Source: Okapia johnstoni (Eukaryota; Chordata; Mammalia; Artiodactyla; Giraffidae). Taken from it: DNA of 64,000 bases. The translations under genes were made by a program, and so were the position numbers. Shown piece by piece: positions 11,826 to 22,975 of this stretch (position 1 is its first letter; each line of letters begins with the position of its first letter). The stretch covers positions 90,636,397 through 90,700,396 of the forward strand of contig CM044305.1 of the NCBI GenBank assembly GCA_024291935.2, in the 5' to 3' direction. Under the pieces are notes generated by a model, which made no database searches, was not told the DNA's origin, and was given only the letters and a program-made list of their open reading frames with translations.

Positions 11826-12395
11826 CCTCCAACGACCATCTATTCTCTTTTACTATTATTAGGAAATCATACTCCTTGCTGTATGTACTATGTATAGTAA
11901 CACGGACCATACTTCAATCCACCTCATCAGGCAAGTTGGGAAGTCTGTCCACCCACTATGCTCACCCTTGGTCCAGAAGCTGAAATCTTGGTCTCTGGAG
12001 TTATTTTCTGAAATGATCATACAGAGTAGATTAAAACAAGTGTTCATAAGGAAGGTGTAGATTTTCCTGGCAGAAACACAACCTAATGAAACAAGGAGAT
12101 AAGGTCCCAGAAATCTGCCTCTTCCTGACAAACAAGGAACCTTATCAGTGGTTGCTTAACCCAGAGTTCATCTGTATTCATTGTGTTACTTTCTTCTTTG
12201 TTTGGAATTGGGAAGGCATCATCAGGTTGGAGAGAGCCTCCACAATAAGTATACAAAGTATATAATCTCTCTGTTTAGCTCCATTGCAGAGATGAGAGTC
12301 TGACACATAGGAACACTTAGTAAATGCCTTGTGTTCCTATTGTTAACTGGATACTTGTGACTTTAAAACTCCAGGTGATACATTTGAGTACAAGT
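11121..12395. other. Unannotated intergenic sequence
   Basis: No gene or young transposon seen apart from the (CT)n(CA)n tract. Sequence just upstream of the tRNA is AT-rich. Confidence 0.5.
11797..11826. repeat. (CT)n(CA)n microsatellite
   Basis: A run of CT repeats followed directly by CA repeats. Confidence 0.85.
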
Positions 12396-12467
12396 GGTCC
12401 GTTGGTCTAGTGGTAAGATCCTCGTTTAGGGTGCGAGTGGTCCTGGGTTCGAATCCCAGACGGGCCG
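12396..12467 (+). tRNA. tRNA-Pro (AGG)
   Basis: A 72-nt sequence that folds as a complete cloverleaf. The acceptor stem GGTCCGT pairs with ACGGGCC (one G-T pair), the anticodon stem CTCGT pairs with GCGAG, and the T stem CTGGG pairs with CCCAG. The seven-base loop TTAGGGT places AGG at 12428-12430, which reads proline codons. The internal A box TGGTCTAGTGG and B box GGTTCGAATCC fit the RNA polymerase III consensus exactly, and a TTTTT terminator follows at 12473-12477. It differs at several positions from the usual mammalian tRNA-Pro(AGG), mostly in the acceptor stem, so it may be a diverged isodecoder or a retroposed copy that is still intact. Confidence 0.85.
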
Positions 12468-12472
12468 CGTGC

Positions 12473-12477
12473 TTTTT
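12473..12477 (+). terminator. RNA polymerase III T-run terminator
   Basis: TTTTT begins five bases after the discriminator base of the tRNA-Pro gene, the normal distance for Pol III termination. Confidence 0.75.
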
Positions 12478-12515
12478 GTTTCTGATAAATAATTCAAAAT
12501 ACATGTGCTATCACA

Positions 12516-12630
12516 TTGGACTGTGATTCTCACTTAGGGTGTGAGAGGTCCTGGGTTAAATCCCATATGAGCTTGGCTTTCTTTGCTTCTGATAAGTAAT
12601 TTATTTAAAATACATCTGCTATTGTATTGG
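12516..12630 (+). pseudogene. Decayed tandem copy of the tRNA-Pro gene and its 3' flank
   Basis: About 108 bp after the intact tRNA, the sequence CACTTAGGGTGTGAGAGGTC and CTGGGTTAAATCCCAT repeats its anticodon and T arms. The 3' flank is repeated too (TCTGATAAGTAATTT against TCTGATAAATAATT, and ACATCTGCTAT against ACATGTGCTAT). The 5' third of the tRNA is missing, the B box has lost its CG, and the acceptor half no longer pairs. It is therefore a tandem duplication with a dead second copy. Confidence 0.85.
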
Positions 12631-12836
12631 GCTTCCCTGGTGGCTCAGATGGTAAAGAATATGCCTGCAATGCAAGAGACCCAGGTTTGATCCCTGGGTC
12701 ATGAAGGGAATGGCAACCCACTCCAGTATTCTTGCCTGGAGAATTCTATGGACAGAGGAGCCTGGAGGGGTACAGTCTGTGGGGTCTCAAGGAGTCAGAC
12801 ATGACTGAGCAACTAACACTTTCACACACACACACT
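12631..12836 (+). mobile_element. Bov-tA SINE
   Basis: GGCTTCCCTGGTGGCTCAGA head, GGTTTGATCCCTGGGTCATG B box, Bov-A body to GACATGACTGAGCAACTAAC and a CA-rich tail. It abuts the decayed tRNA-Pro copy. Confidence 0.92.
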
Positions 12837-14161
12837 ATGTGCTTAACTGTTCCTGAAGCTGACAGGGACAGGAACAAGACCCCTCCAATCCTACCCTATG
12901 TCTCCTTGTCTCGGCCCTACTTACTTCTTGACCTCTGCTACAAATCCAGGTTGTGTGTCCATATGGGATGAGTGTCAGAGCCCATATCCCAGTCCTTAGC
13001 TGGCAACCATGGCAAGGTGGCATGGAGAGGGACACGTTGTCTAGGACAGAAGATCAGATGATGGAGAAAAAACAGTCTGCATCCCAGGGGTACTCACCTG
13101 TAGGCACTGTGTTTCTAGCCTCAAAGACATAGGCTGATGCACACAAACAGAGGCTTATGTCCTCACCCTGGCTACCAGGACAAGAACTTATTAATCCCCA
13201 TAGCCACAGAATAATTCCAAAGTCTTGGCAGGATCCACATGACACAGAGCACCAGAGTTAAAATCACTGGGGTCCACCAGGCAAGAAACTACTTAATAGA
13301 TGGGTCAAGACACAGGTTGCCCATTTAATGGATGTGGGTAATTCTTAGGAGCTGAAGAAGACCCCTGTTTCAGAATACTGCCTGTTGAGAGCAGTCAATT
13401 ATTTACTGAGTAAAAATGAAATTGACCAGCACTCCCTGATAGCTCAGTTGGTAAAGAATCCACCTGCAATGCAGGACACCCTGGTTCAACCCCTAGGTTG
13501 GGAAGATCTGCTACAGAAGGGATAGGCTTCCCACTAGACTGAGTGACTTTCATTTTTTCAAAAGTATAGGAATGATTTAGAAAATGATTTCTACAAACTA
13601 AAAATTTTATTATAAACATAGTGAAACAATAAGAAATAACTAGATTTGGGGGAGAGAAAGCACTCATATCCCACAACTCCTTTTTTTTTCATTTTTGCAT
13701 TTTTCCTACCTCCCAGACCTGATCTATATTCATAGTTTAATTATATATACATAGGATATTTTGAAAATCATTTATTATGTCTTATTTACACAAGTAGAAC
13801 ATTTTCATAATGTAAAAATTGATAGATAGGCAAAAAGACAATTAAGACTGTTTGTAACCTTACAAATCAGAGATAACCACTCTAGCTTTTGGTGAATACT
13901 TTCCAATTTAAAAATTACACACACACACATATTTATATGTATGTGCATATACATACACACACACAAATGCGTACAGATCCTGAACATCCTACTTAAGAAT
14001 CTGTCTTTTTGTCTTAATAATAGATAGTGAATGTATTTCCATATCAATAGATACATCATAGTAAGATGACTTCTTATGACCTTTCCCAATCTCATAACTC
14101 TAGAATTATTTTTATTTTATTATCTAAGCCTCAGGGATACTGCATTAAAATGTGTGGAGTC
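12837..14161. other. Unannotated intergenic sequence
   Basis: Apart from the Bov-tA fragment, only a (CA)/(TA) mixed simple repeat at 13916-13970 stands out. Confidence 0.5.
13428..13552 (+). mobile_element. Bov-tA fragment with internal deletion
   Basis: tRNA-like head (TAGCTCAGTTGGTAAAGAAT, CTGCAATGCAGG) followed directly by GACTGAGTGACTTTCATT; the middle of the Bov-A body is missing. Confidence 0.8.
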
Positions 14162-14332
14162 AAGACTTCCCTGGTGGTCCAGTGGTTGAGAATCGACCTT
14201 CAAATGCAGGGGATCAGATTCGATCCCTGGTCAGGGAACCAAGATCCCACACACCCCCAGGCAACTAAACCCTCAAATCACAACTAAGACTCAACCCAAC
14301 CAAACAAATAAATAATAAATATTTTTTTTAAA
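14162..14332 (+). mobile_element. CHR SINE
   Basis: GACTTCCCTGGTGGTCCAGT, GATTCGATCCCTGGTCAGGG B box, CAACTAA-rich body and an AAATAAATAATAAAT tail. Confidence 0.9.
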
Positions 14333-14410
14333 TATATGAAGTCATCAAGTCATGATCCATTACCCCTTGTGTGCCTGTGCAAAATAGATATTGTGAAGTA
14401 TACCCCATGG

Positions 14411-14591
14411 CGCGGATTCCCTAGTGGCTCAGACGGTAAAGCGTCTGCTCACAATGCGGGAGACCCGGGTTCGATCCCCGGGTTGGGAAGATCCCCTGGA
14501 GAAGGAAATAGCAACCCACTGCAGTACTCTTGCCTAGAAAATTCCATGGGGTCACAAAGAGTCAGACACGACTGAGCGACTTCACTTTCAC
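14411..14591 (+). mobile_element. Bov-tA SINE
   Basis: GGATTCCCTAGTGGCTCAGA and the B box GGGTTCGATCCCCGGGTTGG, with a shortened Bov-A body ending CACGACTGAGCGACTTCACT. Close to consensus, so fairly young. Confidence 0.92.
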
Positions 14592-14779
14592 ATGCTGCTG
14601 CTGCTGCTGCTGCTAAGTCGCTTTAGTCGTCCGACTCTGTGCGACCCCACAGACGGCAGCCCACCAGGCTCCACATGTCCGACCCTTAGCGACCCCATGG
14701 ACTGCAGCCTACCAGACTCCTCCGTCCATGGGAGTTTCTAGGCAAGAGTACTGGAGTGGGGTGCCATTGCCTTCTCCGG
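14592..14779 (+). mobile_element. BOV-A2 SINE with internal deletion
   Basis: (GCT)n head, GGCAGCCCACCAGGCTCCAC, then a jump into the second monomer (GTCCGACCCTTAGCGACCCC) and the standard CCATTGCCTTCTCCG end. It lies directly after a Bov-tA. Confidence 0.9.
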
Positions 14780-15762
14780 TGAAGTACATACATATCTATT
14801 ATTTATTACCCAATTATTGCGTGCCAGATGTAATAATACTATTGGCACACTGCAAATAAATATTCTTTCCTAGCCCTTTAATATATTAACAGATACTGTG
14901 GTTCCTGTTAGAGGAAGAAAATAAGGGAGGCTGGAAGAGGTACACTGTTCCCACAGCTAGAAAGTGGAGAGGCAAAGTGGAAGAGACTTCCATCTGACTT
15001 TCAAGCTTGCTCTTGTTCTCTGAGAGGCTAGTTTGGCAGTTGAGCCATGGCAGTGTGTCATGATTAGAAAATGGACACGAGTCTCAACCTGTGTGATAAT
15101 AAACCCCATGAGCCGGGAGAAATTGTAGAGAGCTTTCTTGGTTGTAGTAATCAAAGAAAGCTTCGCTGGTAGGTGGAATCAGAGAGAGATCTGGAAACAT
15201 AAACAGGGAAGGCACTCTTTGTGTAGTAGAGGTAGGGGGAGTGGTAAGGGCAAAGTCTTGATGGAAGAAATTGAACATCCAATATGCTTGGCACAGTAAA
15301 GACACTAGTCTTACGAGAGGAAAGCATTTGTCCTGGCAAAGAGTGCAGCTAAAGAGGGATGACTGCACATATGGTCCTGCCCAGTGTCAACCAGAGTCAC
15401 TCATGCTCTGACAATATTTGGGAAGCTAAGATATGTAGAACATTCTGTTTCCATATGGTTAGTTATGAATTCCAGAACTTGGAAGTCTTGCAACCTTTGG
15501 AAAGAACCAGACTACATATTAAGGGATTAAACTTTGAAATGTCACTTTCCATTTCTGTCCAAAGGAAGCTGAGACGTTTTTGATGAAAAAAAAAATGAAG
15601 CTTTCCATGACGAGTTTCTTGCATGGTATTTGAATGATTTGGATCACTGGTTGACTCAATGGTTGCCGCTAGATGCTGAGACACAGATCAACTCCGATCT
15701 CGTAGATTTTCAGCATCAAAACAGATTCTGATGCTGAGTGGCAGGAATTGGGTTTTAGGGTT
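14780..15762. other. Unannotated intergenic sequence
   Basis: Overlapping frames of 60-94 codons near 15084-15583 on both strands lack any recognisable motif. Nothing else seen. Confidence 0.5.
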
Positions 15763-16005
15763 GAGTTCAGTTCAGTTCAGTCGCTCAGTCGTGTCCGACT
15801 CTTTGTGACCCCATGAACTGCAGCACACCAGGCCTCCCTGTCTGTCACCAACTCCCGGAGTCCACCCAAACCCATTTCCATCGAGTCAGTGATGCCATCC
15901 AACCATCTCATCCTCTGTCGTCCCCTTCTCCTCCTGCCCCCAATCCCACCCAGCATTAGGGTCTTTTCAAATGAGTCAACTTTTCACATGAGGTTACCAA
16001 AGGTT
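15763..16005 (-). mobile_element. BovB 3' fragment, reverse orientation
   Basis: AGTTCAGTTCAGTTCAGTCG start, CCAACTCCCGGAGTCCACCC, GTGATGCCATCCAACCATCT, then degenerating after AATGAGTCAACTTTTCACAT. Confidence 0.9.
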
Positions 16006-16424
16006 TGAGGATGTTGAGTAGGATGTTTAAATCTTTTCTTTTGATTAGCTTTGATAACTCCATCTCTTTAAAAAGAAGTCTTCTTTTTTTGGTGTGATCT
16101 ATCTTTTGTCTGACCCACCCTGAAAGAAGCAACTTTCTTTTAAACATTCGGTTTGATGAACCATGCATGTTCTAAAATTAAGCTGCATCTTTGGATACAA
16201 ACCAGTTTTCCGATTCTGTGTAAATACTGACACTTTCAGTGATTTTTTTGGCTAGATGACACCCAAACAAAGTTTTACCTGCATTTTTAATTTTCAACCA
16301 ATTATTTTGATGACAAGTAGATCAAGCCTGAATATAAGTAATAATTCCTGTTTTTGTTCCATTTCAATGACCCAACAGGAGAATGCTTCAGAGGTCATCA
16401 ATAAGAAACTTGGTTTGGTTTCAT

Positions 16425-17040
16425 TTTTTTTTATTGGAGTATAGTTGATTTACATTGTTATGTTAGTTTCAGGTGTATAGCAAAGTGAATCAGTTTTTGT
16501 TGTTCAATCATGTCCAACTCTTTGCAACCCCATGGACTGCAGCACGCCAGGCTTCCTTGTCCATCACCATCTCCCGGAGTTTGCTCAAACTCATGTCCAT
16601 TGAGTTGATGATACCATCCAGACATCTCATCCACTGTTGCCCCCTTCTCCTCCTGCCCTCAATCTTTCCCAGCATCAGGGTCTCTTCCAATTAGCTGGTT
16701 CTTCACATCAGGTGGCCAAAGTATTGGAGCTTCAGCTTTAGCATCAGTCCGTCCAATGAATATTCAGGGTTTATTTCCTTTAGGATTGACTGATTTATTT
16801 CCTTGCAGTCCAAGGGACTCTCAAGAGTCTTCTGCAACACCACAATTCAAAAGCATCAATTCTTTGGCGCTCAGCTTTCTTTATGGTCCAACTCTCACAT
16901 CCATACATGACTACTGGAAAAACAATAGTTTTGACTATACAGACCTTTGTTGGCAAAGTGATGTCATATAGGTCATTACAGAGTATTGAGTAGAGTTCCC
17001 TGTGCTATACAGTAGGTCCTTATTGTCTATTGGGTGTGGT
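16425..17040 (-). mobile_element. L1 3' UTR, reverse orientation, split by BovB
   Basis: TTTATTGGAGTATAGTTGAT and AGCAAAGTGAATCAG at the left, resuming at about 16967 with GGTCATTACAGAGTATTGAG and CTATACAGTAGGTCCTTATT. Confidence 0.8.
16499..16966 (-). mobile_element. BovB 3' fragment inside L1, reverse orientation
   Basis: GTTGTTCAATCATGTCCAAC through the ORF2 C-terminal region to GACCTTTGTTGGCAAAGTGA, about 470 bp. It interrupts the L1 3' UTR, so it is the younger of the two. Confidence 0.9.
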
Positions 17041-17694
17041 TTTAAAGTTCTCTTTGAAACCACAGCAAAGGCAGTGTTACTCTAAACCCCTCTGAGACGT
17101 TTGGCTTGGATGTGGGTGAGAGGTTCTTGGGAAGGCAGGATGCAACAGAGTCATCAGAGAAGACTCTGGAAATTGGCACTTTCCCAGTTTGCTCTCAGCA
17201 TCCGACTTTTATCACTGATAAGAGTTGACACTTACTCGAAGAGAAAGTAGAAAGGATGTGAACCCTCAGGCCTGCTAAGAAAGGTGGAGGGATTGGTCTG
17301 AGATTCACAAGGTGACCCAAGTTGAGTATTATTTTGGCCAAGTGGTTTGTAGTGCTTTTAATCCTTGATGTCTTCAGATGTGCGGTAGTGAGTCATCAGT
17401 TGGAATATGATTAATCTTGTTTTGTAGAAGTGGACAACACAGAGATTCTATCCAGACCTCATATAATGTGCCAGGCTTGGAGCTCAACATGATCTGTCTT
17501 TCTAGAATAGTTCTCAGTCACGGAGCATTCTACTAAGTTTGGACATTTTTAAGCTCAGTTCTTAAGGAAGAATGGAAATGCCACTCCCAAAGCTCAGTCT
17601 TAGAGACCATATACCAACAGCCCCCAATCCAAATCTTTCCATTTCACACAAGCAACACTCTCCAAAGTTGGCTTTCCCTGTCAATCCAATCAGT

Positions 17695-17830
17695 GTGGTC
17701 CTATAACCTAGTGAGAGTGAGAAGATCTGAAATCGAGTTCTGACCCTCATTAGCTGTGTGACCTTGAGCAAGTCACTTTAGTTCTCTGGGCCTTCATTTT
17801 CTCATCTAAAAAGTGAATATCTAGAATATC
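17695..17830 (+). repeat. MIR-like relic
   Basis: TTAGCTGTGTGACCTTGAGC, AAGTCACTTTAGTTCTCTGG and TTTTCTCATCTAAAAAGTGA follow the MIR core. Confidence 0.75.
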
Positions 17831-18075
17831 CATCCTCCAAAAGTATGCCTTTTGAGCTGAAGGACTAAAGCAAGGCTTGGCAGCTTCTCTGAAAAGAGTC
17901 AAACATAACACATTCTTGTTCTGTGTACACTACGGTGAAGGGAACCAAGGGAGCACAGGTCTAGAAGCAGACAAGGGTCACTGTGATGGGCCTCATGATG
18001 ATTTCCCACATATACTACCATCCCAGGATCCATCTGAGGTAGTAAGTATCTCTTTCTTTTAAAATGCAGTTAAGG

Positions 18076-18206
18076 GGACTTCCCTGGTGGTCCATTGGTT
18101 AAGATTCCACACTTCCAAGGCAGGGGTTACAGCTTTGATTCCTGGTCAGGGAACTAAAATCACACATGCCGCACCACATGAAAAAAATTTTTTTAAGAAA
18201 TAAAAG
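18076..18206 (+). mobile_element. CHR SINE
   Basis: GGGGACTTCCCTGGTGGTCC, TTTGATTCCTGGTCAGGGAA and an A/T-rich tail. Confidence 0.9.
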
Positions 18207-19620
18207 GCAGTTAATTTCTGGGAGGATAAGAGTCTGTCAGCCACTCACACCTTAGTATATATGTCTTTAGTTTGTATTCAGTAATATCCTCTTATCTGAG
18301 GTCTATTACAATGTGAAAATGAAAAAAATTTTATTGAGAAGTACTTTTAGAGCTTCAAGTATTTGAGGGAAGTGTAGCTCTGAGTAGATCATCAGAGGGA
18401 CATCACACATTTTCTGCGGGTAAGATAAAGAAGGGCCCTGGGAAACAAGATCAAAGTATAAAAATGGAGGATGAAGGGCACTCAGAAGTTGTCAGCTATC
18501 CTTGCAGGCTGGCGAATGTATAAAAGCCCGACACTTTTGGTGTACAAGCTGTGGGTCACCCATGCCTAACCTAGAGAAATGGTGGTGGGACTGAAAATTA
18601 ATATGACTTCAAGGAGAATGGGATGGAAGCAGAGGAAGTATATACATGCTGGTACCCAGGCCCTCATGGTAATCCAAGCCACTAGGGCCCTGGAAAACCC
18701 TTTATTTGATCTGAGGCACAGGCACAGCCCAGAATGGGGCCAGTTTGACCTTGAGCTCACTGAGCCATGGTTCACAGTCCGTCAGCAGAGGCATGCTGCC
18801 TTCTTTGACTGAGGCATCACAAGGGCACCATGTATCTATGCAGAGTGAGCTCATCAGGGAAGATGGAGTCTTCAGGTGAACATCGATGTTTCTTTTTAAG
18901 TAAGTGGGAGAAGAGTGCAAGCTTTACAAGAGTCCCAACAGATGGATAGCACTTTGAACAAACTCAAATTTTGGCCAAAAGCCACATTTGTGCATCAAGA
19001 AAATAAGATGGATGAGTGGATGGGAGAGGGATGGATAGTTCCATGTTTTGTGATTAAACGAATAAAGTCAAATATCGGTAGCAAAATCTAGGTGATCAGG
19101 ATATGGATGTTCACTGCGAAAATATCAATAGTTCAACTTTGCTGTCTATTTCAAAATTTTCATAATACACCAAGAGGGGGAAAAGGATAATCTTCCTTGA
19201 GAAAAAAATCCACATTTGCAAAATTGATCATTTAGGACATGGTCATTTTTATGGAAAAGGATTTGCCTGATTAATTTGTAAACAAATCCATCCCTTCTAA
19301 GGAGTGCAGTACAATAACAAAATGGCTATAATCCATGGTGTATTGTATTAGCAGACCCTTCATTCCCAGGGAGAGAGGGAACATGAGATACAGAGATGTT
19401 CAAAATTTCAGAGAAAATGCAACCAGGTTGGTTATAATGGTTTTTATCACCATGGTCCCAAAAATCCTCAAGGAAGAAAATATTCCTTCTGCTTTAAATG
19501 CCTGTTAAATTCTGTGTGTGTGTGTGTTTTACATACTTTTCTGTGGAAATTAGCATGATTTATTTAACAAAAAGTGGACTTCTACAAATCTGCACTTTAA
19601 GGTGGATTGAAAGAGATCTT

Positions 19621-20030
19621 GGGCTTCCCTGGTGCTGCAGTAGACAGGAATCCACCTGCTAATGAATGCAGAAGACACAGGTTTAATCCCTGGTACAGGA
19701 GAATCTCATAGGCCGCAGAGCAACTAAGCCCGTGTGCCACAACTACTGAGCCCATGCTCTAGAGCCTGAGAACTGCAACTACCAAGCCCACGTGCTGCAA
19801 CTACTGAAGCCAGCACACTCTAGGGCCCACGAGCCACAACTACTGAGCCCACGTGCCTAGAACCTGTGCTCTGCAACAAGAGAAGCCATAGCAGTGAGAA
19901 GCCTGAGCCCCACAGTGAAGAGTAGCCCTTGCTTGCTACAACTAGAGAAAGCCCATGCAAAGCAATGAAGACCCACCACAGCCAAGAAATAAAATAAATA
20001 AACAAACTTTGAAGAATAAAAAAAAGAGAG
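19621..20030 (+). mobile_element. Long CHR-type SINE with target duplication
   Basis: GGGCTTCCCTGGTGCTGCAG head, then the extended body of GCCACAACTACTGAGCCC-like repeats and AATAAAATAAATAAACAAAC tail. Flanked by AGAGATCTT at 19612-19620 and 20031-20039. Confidence 0.9.
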
Positions 20031-20039
20031 AGAGATCTT

Positions 20040-22250
20040 GTGAGCCAAATTTCCTTTCTGTGGGAGTAAGAGAGAGACACTTTAAAATGCAAAAAAAAAA
20101 AAAAAAAAAGCGAGGTAAGGAGACACTTTCTGAATGTAGCTTCACTCTGCTGGGATCCGTCTACATAACTGGAGTGTCTTATTCTGGCTGCTTCTGCTTG
20201 AAGTCAGAAGACAAGAGGTGTCATCTGGGTTCTGCTGCTGCTGCTTGGAATCATAACACTGAAGTATGACCTGGCCCCCCCAACCCCAGGGGACTTCCTG
20301 TTTAACACGCTTCTTTATACAACACTGTTATGGTGCCTGTTTCACAGATGAGCACACAGAGGCTCAGAGTCAGAGAGGTCACACAGCTGGTCAAGGGGAG
20401 AGGGAAGCCATATGTTCACATCCCCTGGCATCTGATCACTGTCTCTATGGAACCTGGACTGGGGTGTCTTGATTACTTCCCATGAGTCCTCTGACTAAGC
20501 ATGAGATGTCCAACTATTCCAGCATTGGTGTCAGCTATGACAAGACAGCTCCCCTTCACAGAGCTGAAGCCTTGGGGAGTATTCACTTTTCTGGCTGACT
20601 CATATTCTTGGACTATATTAAATCTGCAAAGCACTGCTCTCATTGCTCTAAGTAGCAAGAATTGTGACCCCTGCCTTTACTAGCCTGTTGCCTGTCTGGC
20701 AGGGGAAGACTGTGGTATTGCTAAGTGGCTGGAAACTGTGTGTGTTTTAGGACTTTCAACTACTACAAGGACAGAAGAGGCCCTTTTTAAAGAAGCCAGG
20801 CTCTGATAAACAGTACCTGGTGCACCAAGAATGTCTTCAAGTGACGGAGCTTTGCTTTTCCTTATAGGATTTGCTAAGCAAAGGAGAGGATGCAGTGTTG
20901 TCAGAAGTGATACAGTTATTGAACTCGGACACCTGTTCCCTATGTTTTCATATTTGGCATCATGGGAAAGATACTCTTCTTTCCAGCCCTGAACACAGGG
21001 AAGCAAACATGTGAATGTCCAAATGGCGGGGAAAATCCTGCTATTTTATCCAAAGGGATGTCTGGAGAAGAGTGATGAGAGTCGGTTTGGTTTTCCCCAT
21101 GCCCCTACCCGCAACCCCTTGGCTGATTTCATAAAGGAAAAGAGGGAGGAGAAAAGTCTGTCAGGATTTCTCAAATGAAAAACACATCCACACTGACAGA
21201 AATAGACTGTTTTCTATTAAGGAATCTGGTCATGGTAACAATTATATTTTTGAATTTATCATCATGTTTATAAAGCGATACTCAAGAAAAGATTATAAGA
21301 GGAGATTTGGGGAAGGAATTCCTTCAGCCCAGTTCTCTTTGGGAATGCCTCAAGAAGGAACATTAGCCATATCCCTGATGTTTTCCTGTTGAACTTTGAT
21401 GAGGAGGTTTTATAATTACTGCAAATTGAAGGAGAAGGGTATTTTCTACTTTTCAATTTCTGATATTGGTGTTTTCTATTTATTAAGTTCTCCATGCCAC
21501 CTAGTGTTTCTCTGAAGAAATACCAGATTCTTAGGAAGTATCCCCAATTCTGTGCAGGACCTCAAGTTCAGACTGTCACTGAGTTACACCTGTATACATA
21601 GACATGTACAATATACATAGCATGTAACACATGCTATGTGTGACATCCCAGTTGGATGACAAGTTTGAAATAATCTTCATCATGTCACAGTTAAACATCA
21701 GTACAAATGACTAACCTCTTCTTCCTGAAGAAAGCATTGGCTTTTTGCTTCTGTGGGATACACTGACATCAAAGGATCCTAGAGTGGTCACAGTGGCAGA
21801 CTTTCTAGAACTTTCTTCTATACCTGACCCACTGCTGTACCAGGAAACCCCTTGTGTACAATGTAGTGTTTCTCAAGAACTTCTCTGGGACTTCAACTGT
21901 GCTCTTTATTTTTTTGCTTTTAAAGCATCTAAACTACATGGCAAGAAAGCCGGGAGGGGACTGGGAAGCATTCTGAATCCCCGTGTTTCCCTCTATATGG
22001 GGGCAATGGGCCCCAGGAACAGTGTACAGAGAGAGCCCGACAAAGGGCCTACTCTAGCTCTGGCAGCAGCTGGCCTAGCAGCAGGATCCAGGTCTCACAG
22101 CTCACAGAGCTTTGGCATGGGGTCCATGGCAACACAGTCCATGTGCTGAACTGGAACTTTGTTGCCATAACATGGAGTCCTCAGGTCCTGTCTTATCCTC
22201 ACTTTGGTTCGAGACCCTGCAAGTGGCAGATCGAAGGCCAGCTCAAGGGG
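20040..22250. other. Unannotated intergenic sequence
   Basis: A20 run near 20090-20109 and a reversed MIR-like scrap at 20320-20400. Otherwise nothing identifiable. Confidence 0.45.
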
Positions 22251-22380
22251 AGGTGGTGCTGGCAAAGTGGGAGGAAAGCTGAAGAAAGAGAAAGGAGAAG
22301 TGGAGGAAAGGCAAGAGGTGGTGCTGGGAAAGGTAGAAGTGGAAGCTGAAGAAAGAGAAAGGAGGGCAGAGCGAGGAGGC
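22251..22380. repeat. Purine-rich tandem duplication, period about 65 bp
   Basis: AGGTGGTGCTGGCAAAG at 22251 recurs as AGGTGGTGCTGGGAAAG at 22316, and GCTGAAGAAAGAGAAAGGAG occurs in both units. The strand is strongly A+G rich. Confidence 0.8.
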
Positions 22381-22555
22381 AGAACGGAGCCCTGGAGCAA
22401 GAGGTCAGAACTGAGAGACCCTTCCACCCAGAGCCTCAGGGTCAGGGCGGGCTCAGGCCAGATGGGGAAGCAGAACAGTGTTGGCCAGGCTGCCTACGCC
22501 TTGAAGCCACACCCTGCCAAGTCTCTCTAACCCAAAGGAAGGAAAAATACTAAAA

Positions 22556-22738
22556 GATAAATGAGGGAACGCTGTTCAATATTCTGTAATAATCTCCATG
22601 GGGAAAGAATTAAATAAAGAATATGCATAACTGAATCACTTTGCTGTATACCTGAAACTAACACATCATTGTTCTTCAAGTATGCTCTAATAAAAAATAA
22701 AATTTTTAAAAAAATAAATTTTAAAAAAGAGACAAATG
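22556..22738 (+). mobile_element. L1 3' end
   Basis: CAATATTCTGTAATAATCTC, CATAACTGAATCACTTTGCT and CTGAAACTAACACATCATTG, then an A-rich tail. Short 5' truncated copy. Confidence 0.8.
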
Positions 22739-22754
22739 AGTCTGCTCCTACTTT

Positions 22755-22888
22755 CGGAGAAGGCAATGGCACCCCACTCCAGTACTCTTGCCTGGAAAAT
22801 CCCAGGAACGGAGGAGCCTGGTGGGCTGCCGTCTATGGGGTCGCGCAGAGTCGGACATGACTGAAGCGACTTAGCAGCAGCAGCAGCT
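22755..22888 (-). mobile_element. BOV-A monomer (half BOV-A2), reverse orientation
   Basis: GGAGAAGGCAATGGCACCCC to GAAGCGACTTAGCAGCAGCA; one monomer with the reversed GCT head. Confidence 0.9.
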
Positions 22889-22905
22889 CCTACTTTATCT
22901 CTTTG

Positions 22906-22975
22906 AGCTCTATCATCAACACCTGCTGTCTCACTCTCTAAGCTCTATCATCAGCACCTGCTGTCTGTCTCTCTC
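22906..22975. repeat. 35-bp tandem duplication
   Basis: AGCTCTATCATCAACACCTG at 22906 repeats as AGCTCTATCATCAGCACCTG at 22941, followed in both by CTGTCT and pyrimidine-rich sequence. Confidence 0.85.

Larger units (their letters stand above)
17041..19611. other. Mostly unannotated intergenic sequence
   Basis: Contains the MIR and CHR noted separately and a short GT run at 19513-19528. A TATAAAAG at about 18520 has no linked gene. Confidence 0.5.

Noticed and set aside
12510..12600. Second tRNA gene
   Set aside because: The 5' part is missing, the B box is mutated and the acceptor stem cannot form; it is listed as a pseudogene.
18515..18815. TATAAAAG motif followed by a 77-codon frame
   Set aside because: A single TATA-like motif is expected by chance, and the frame has no recognisable product or splice pattern.
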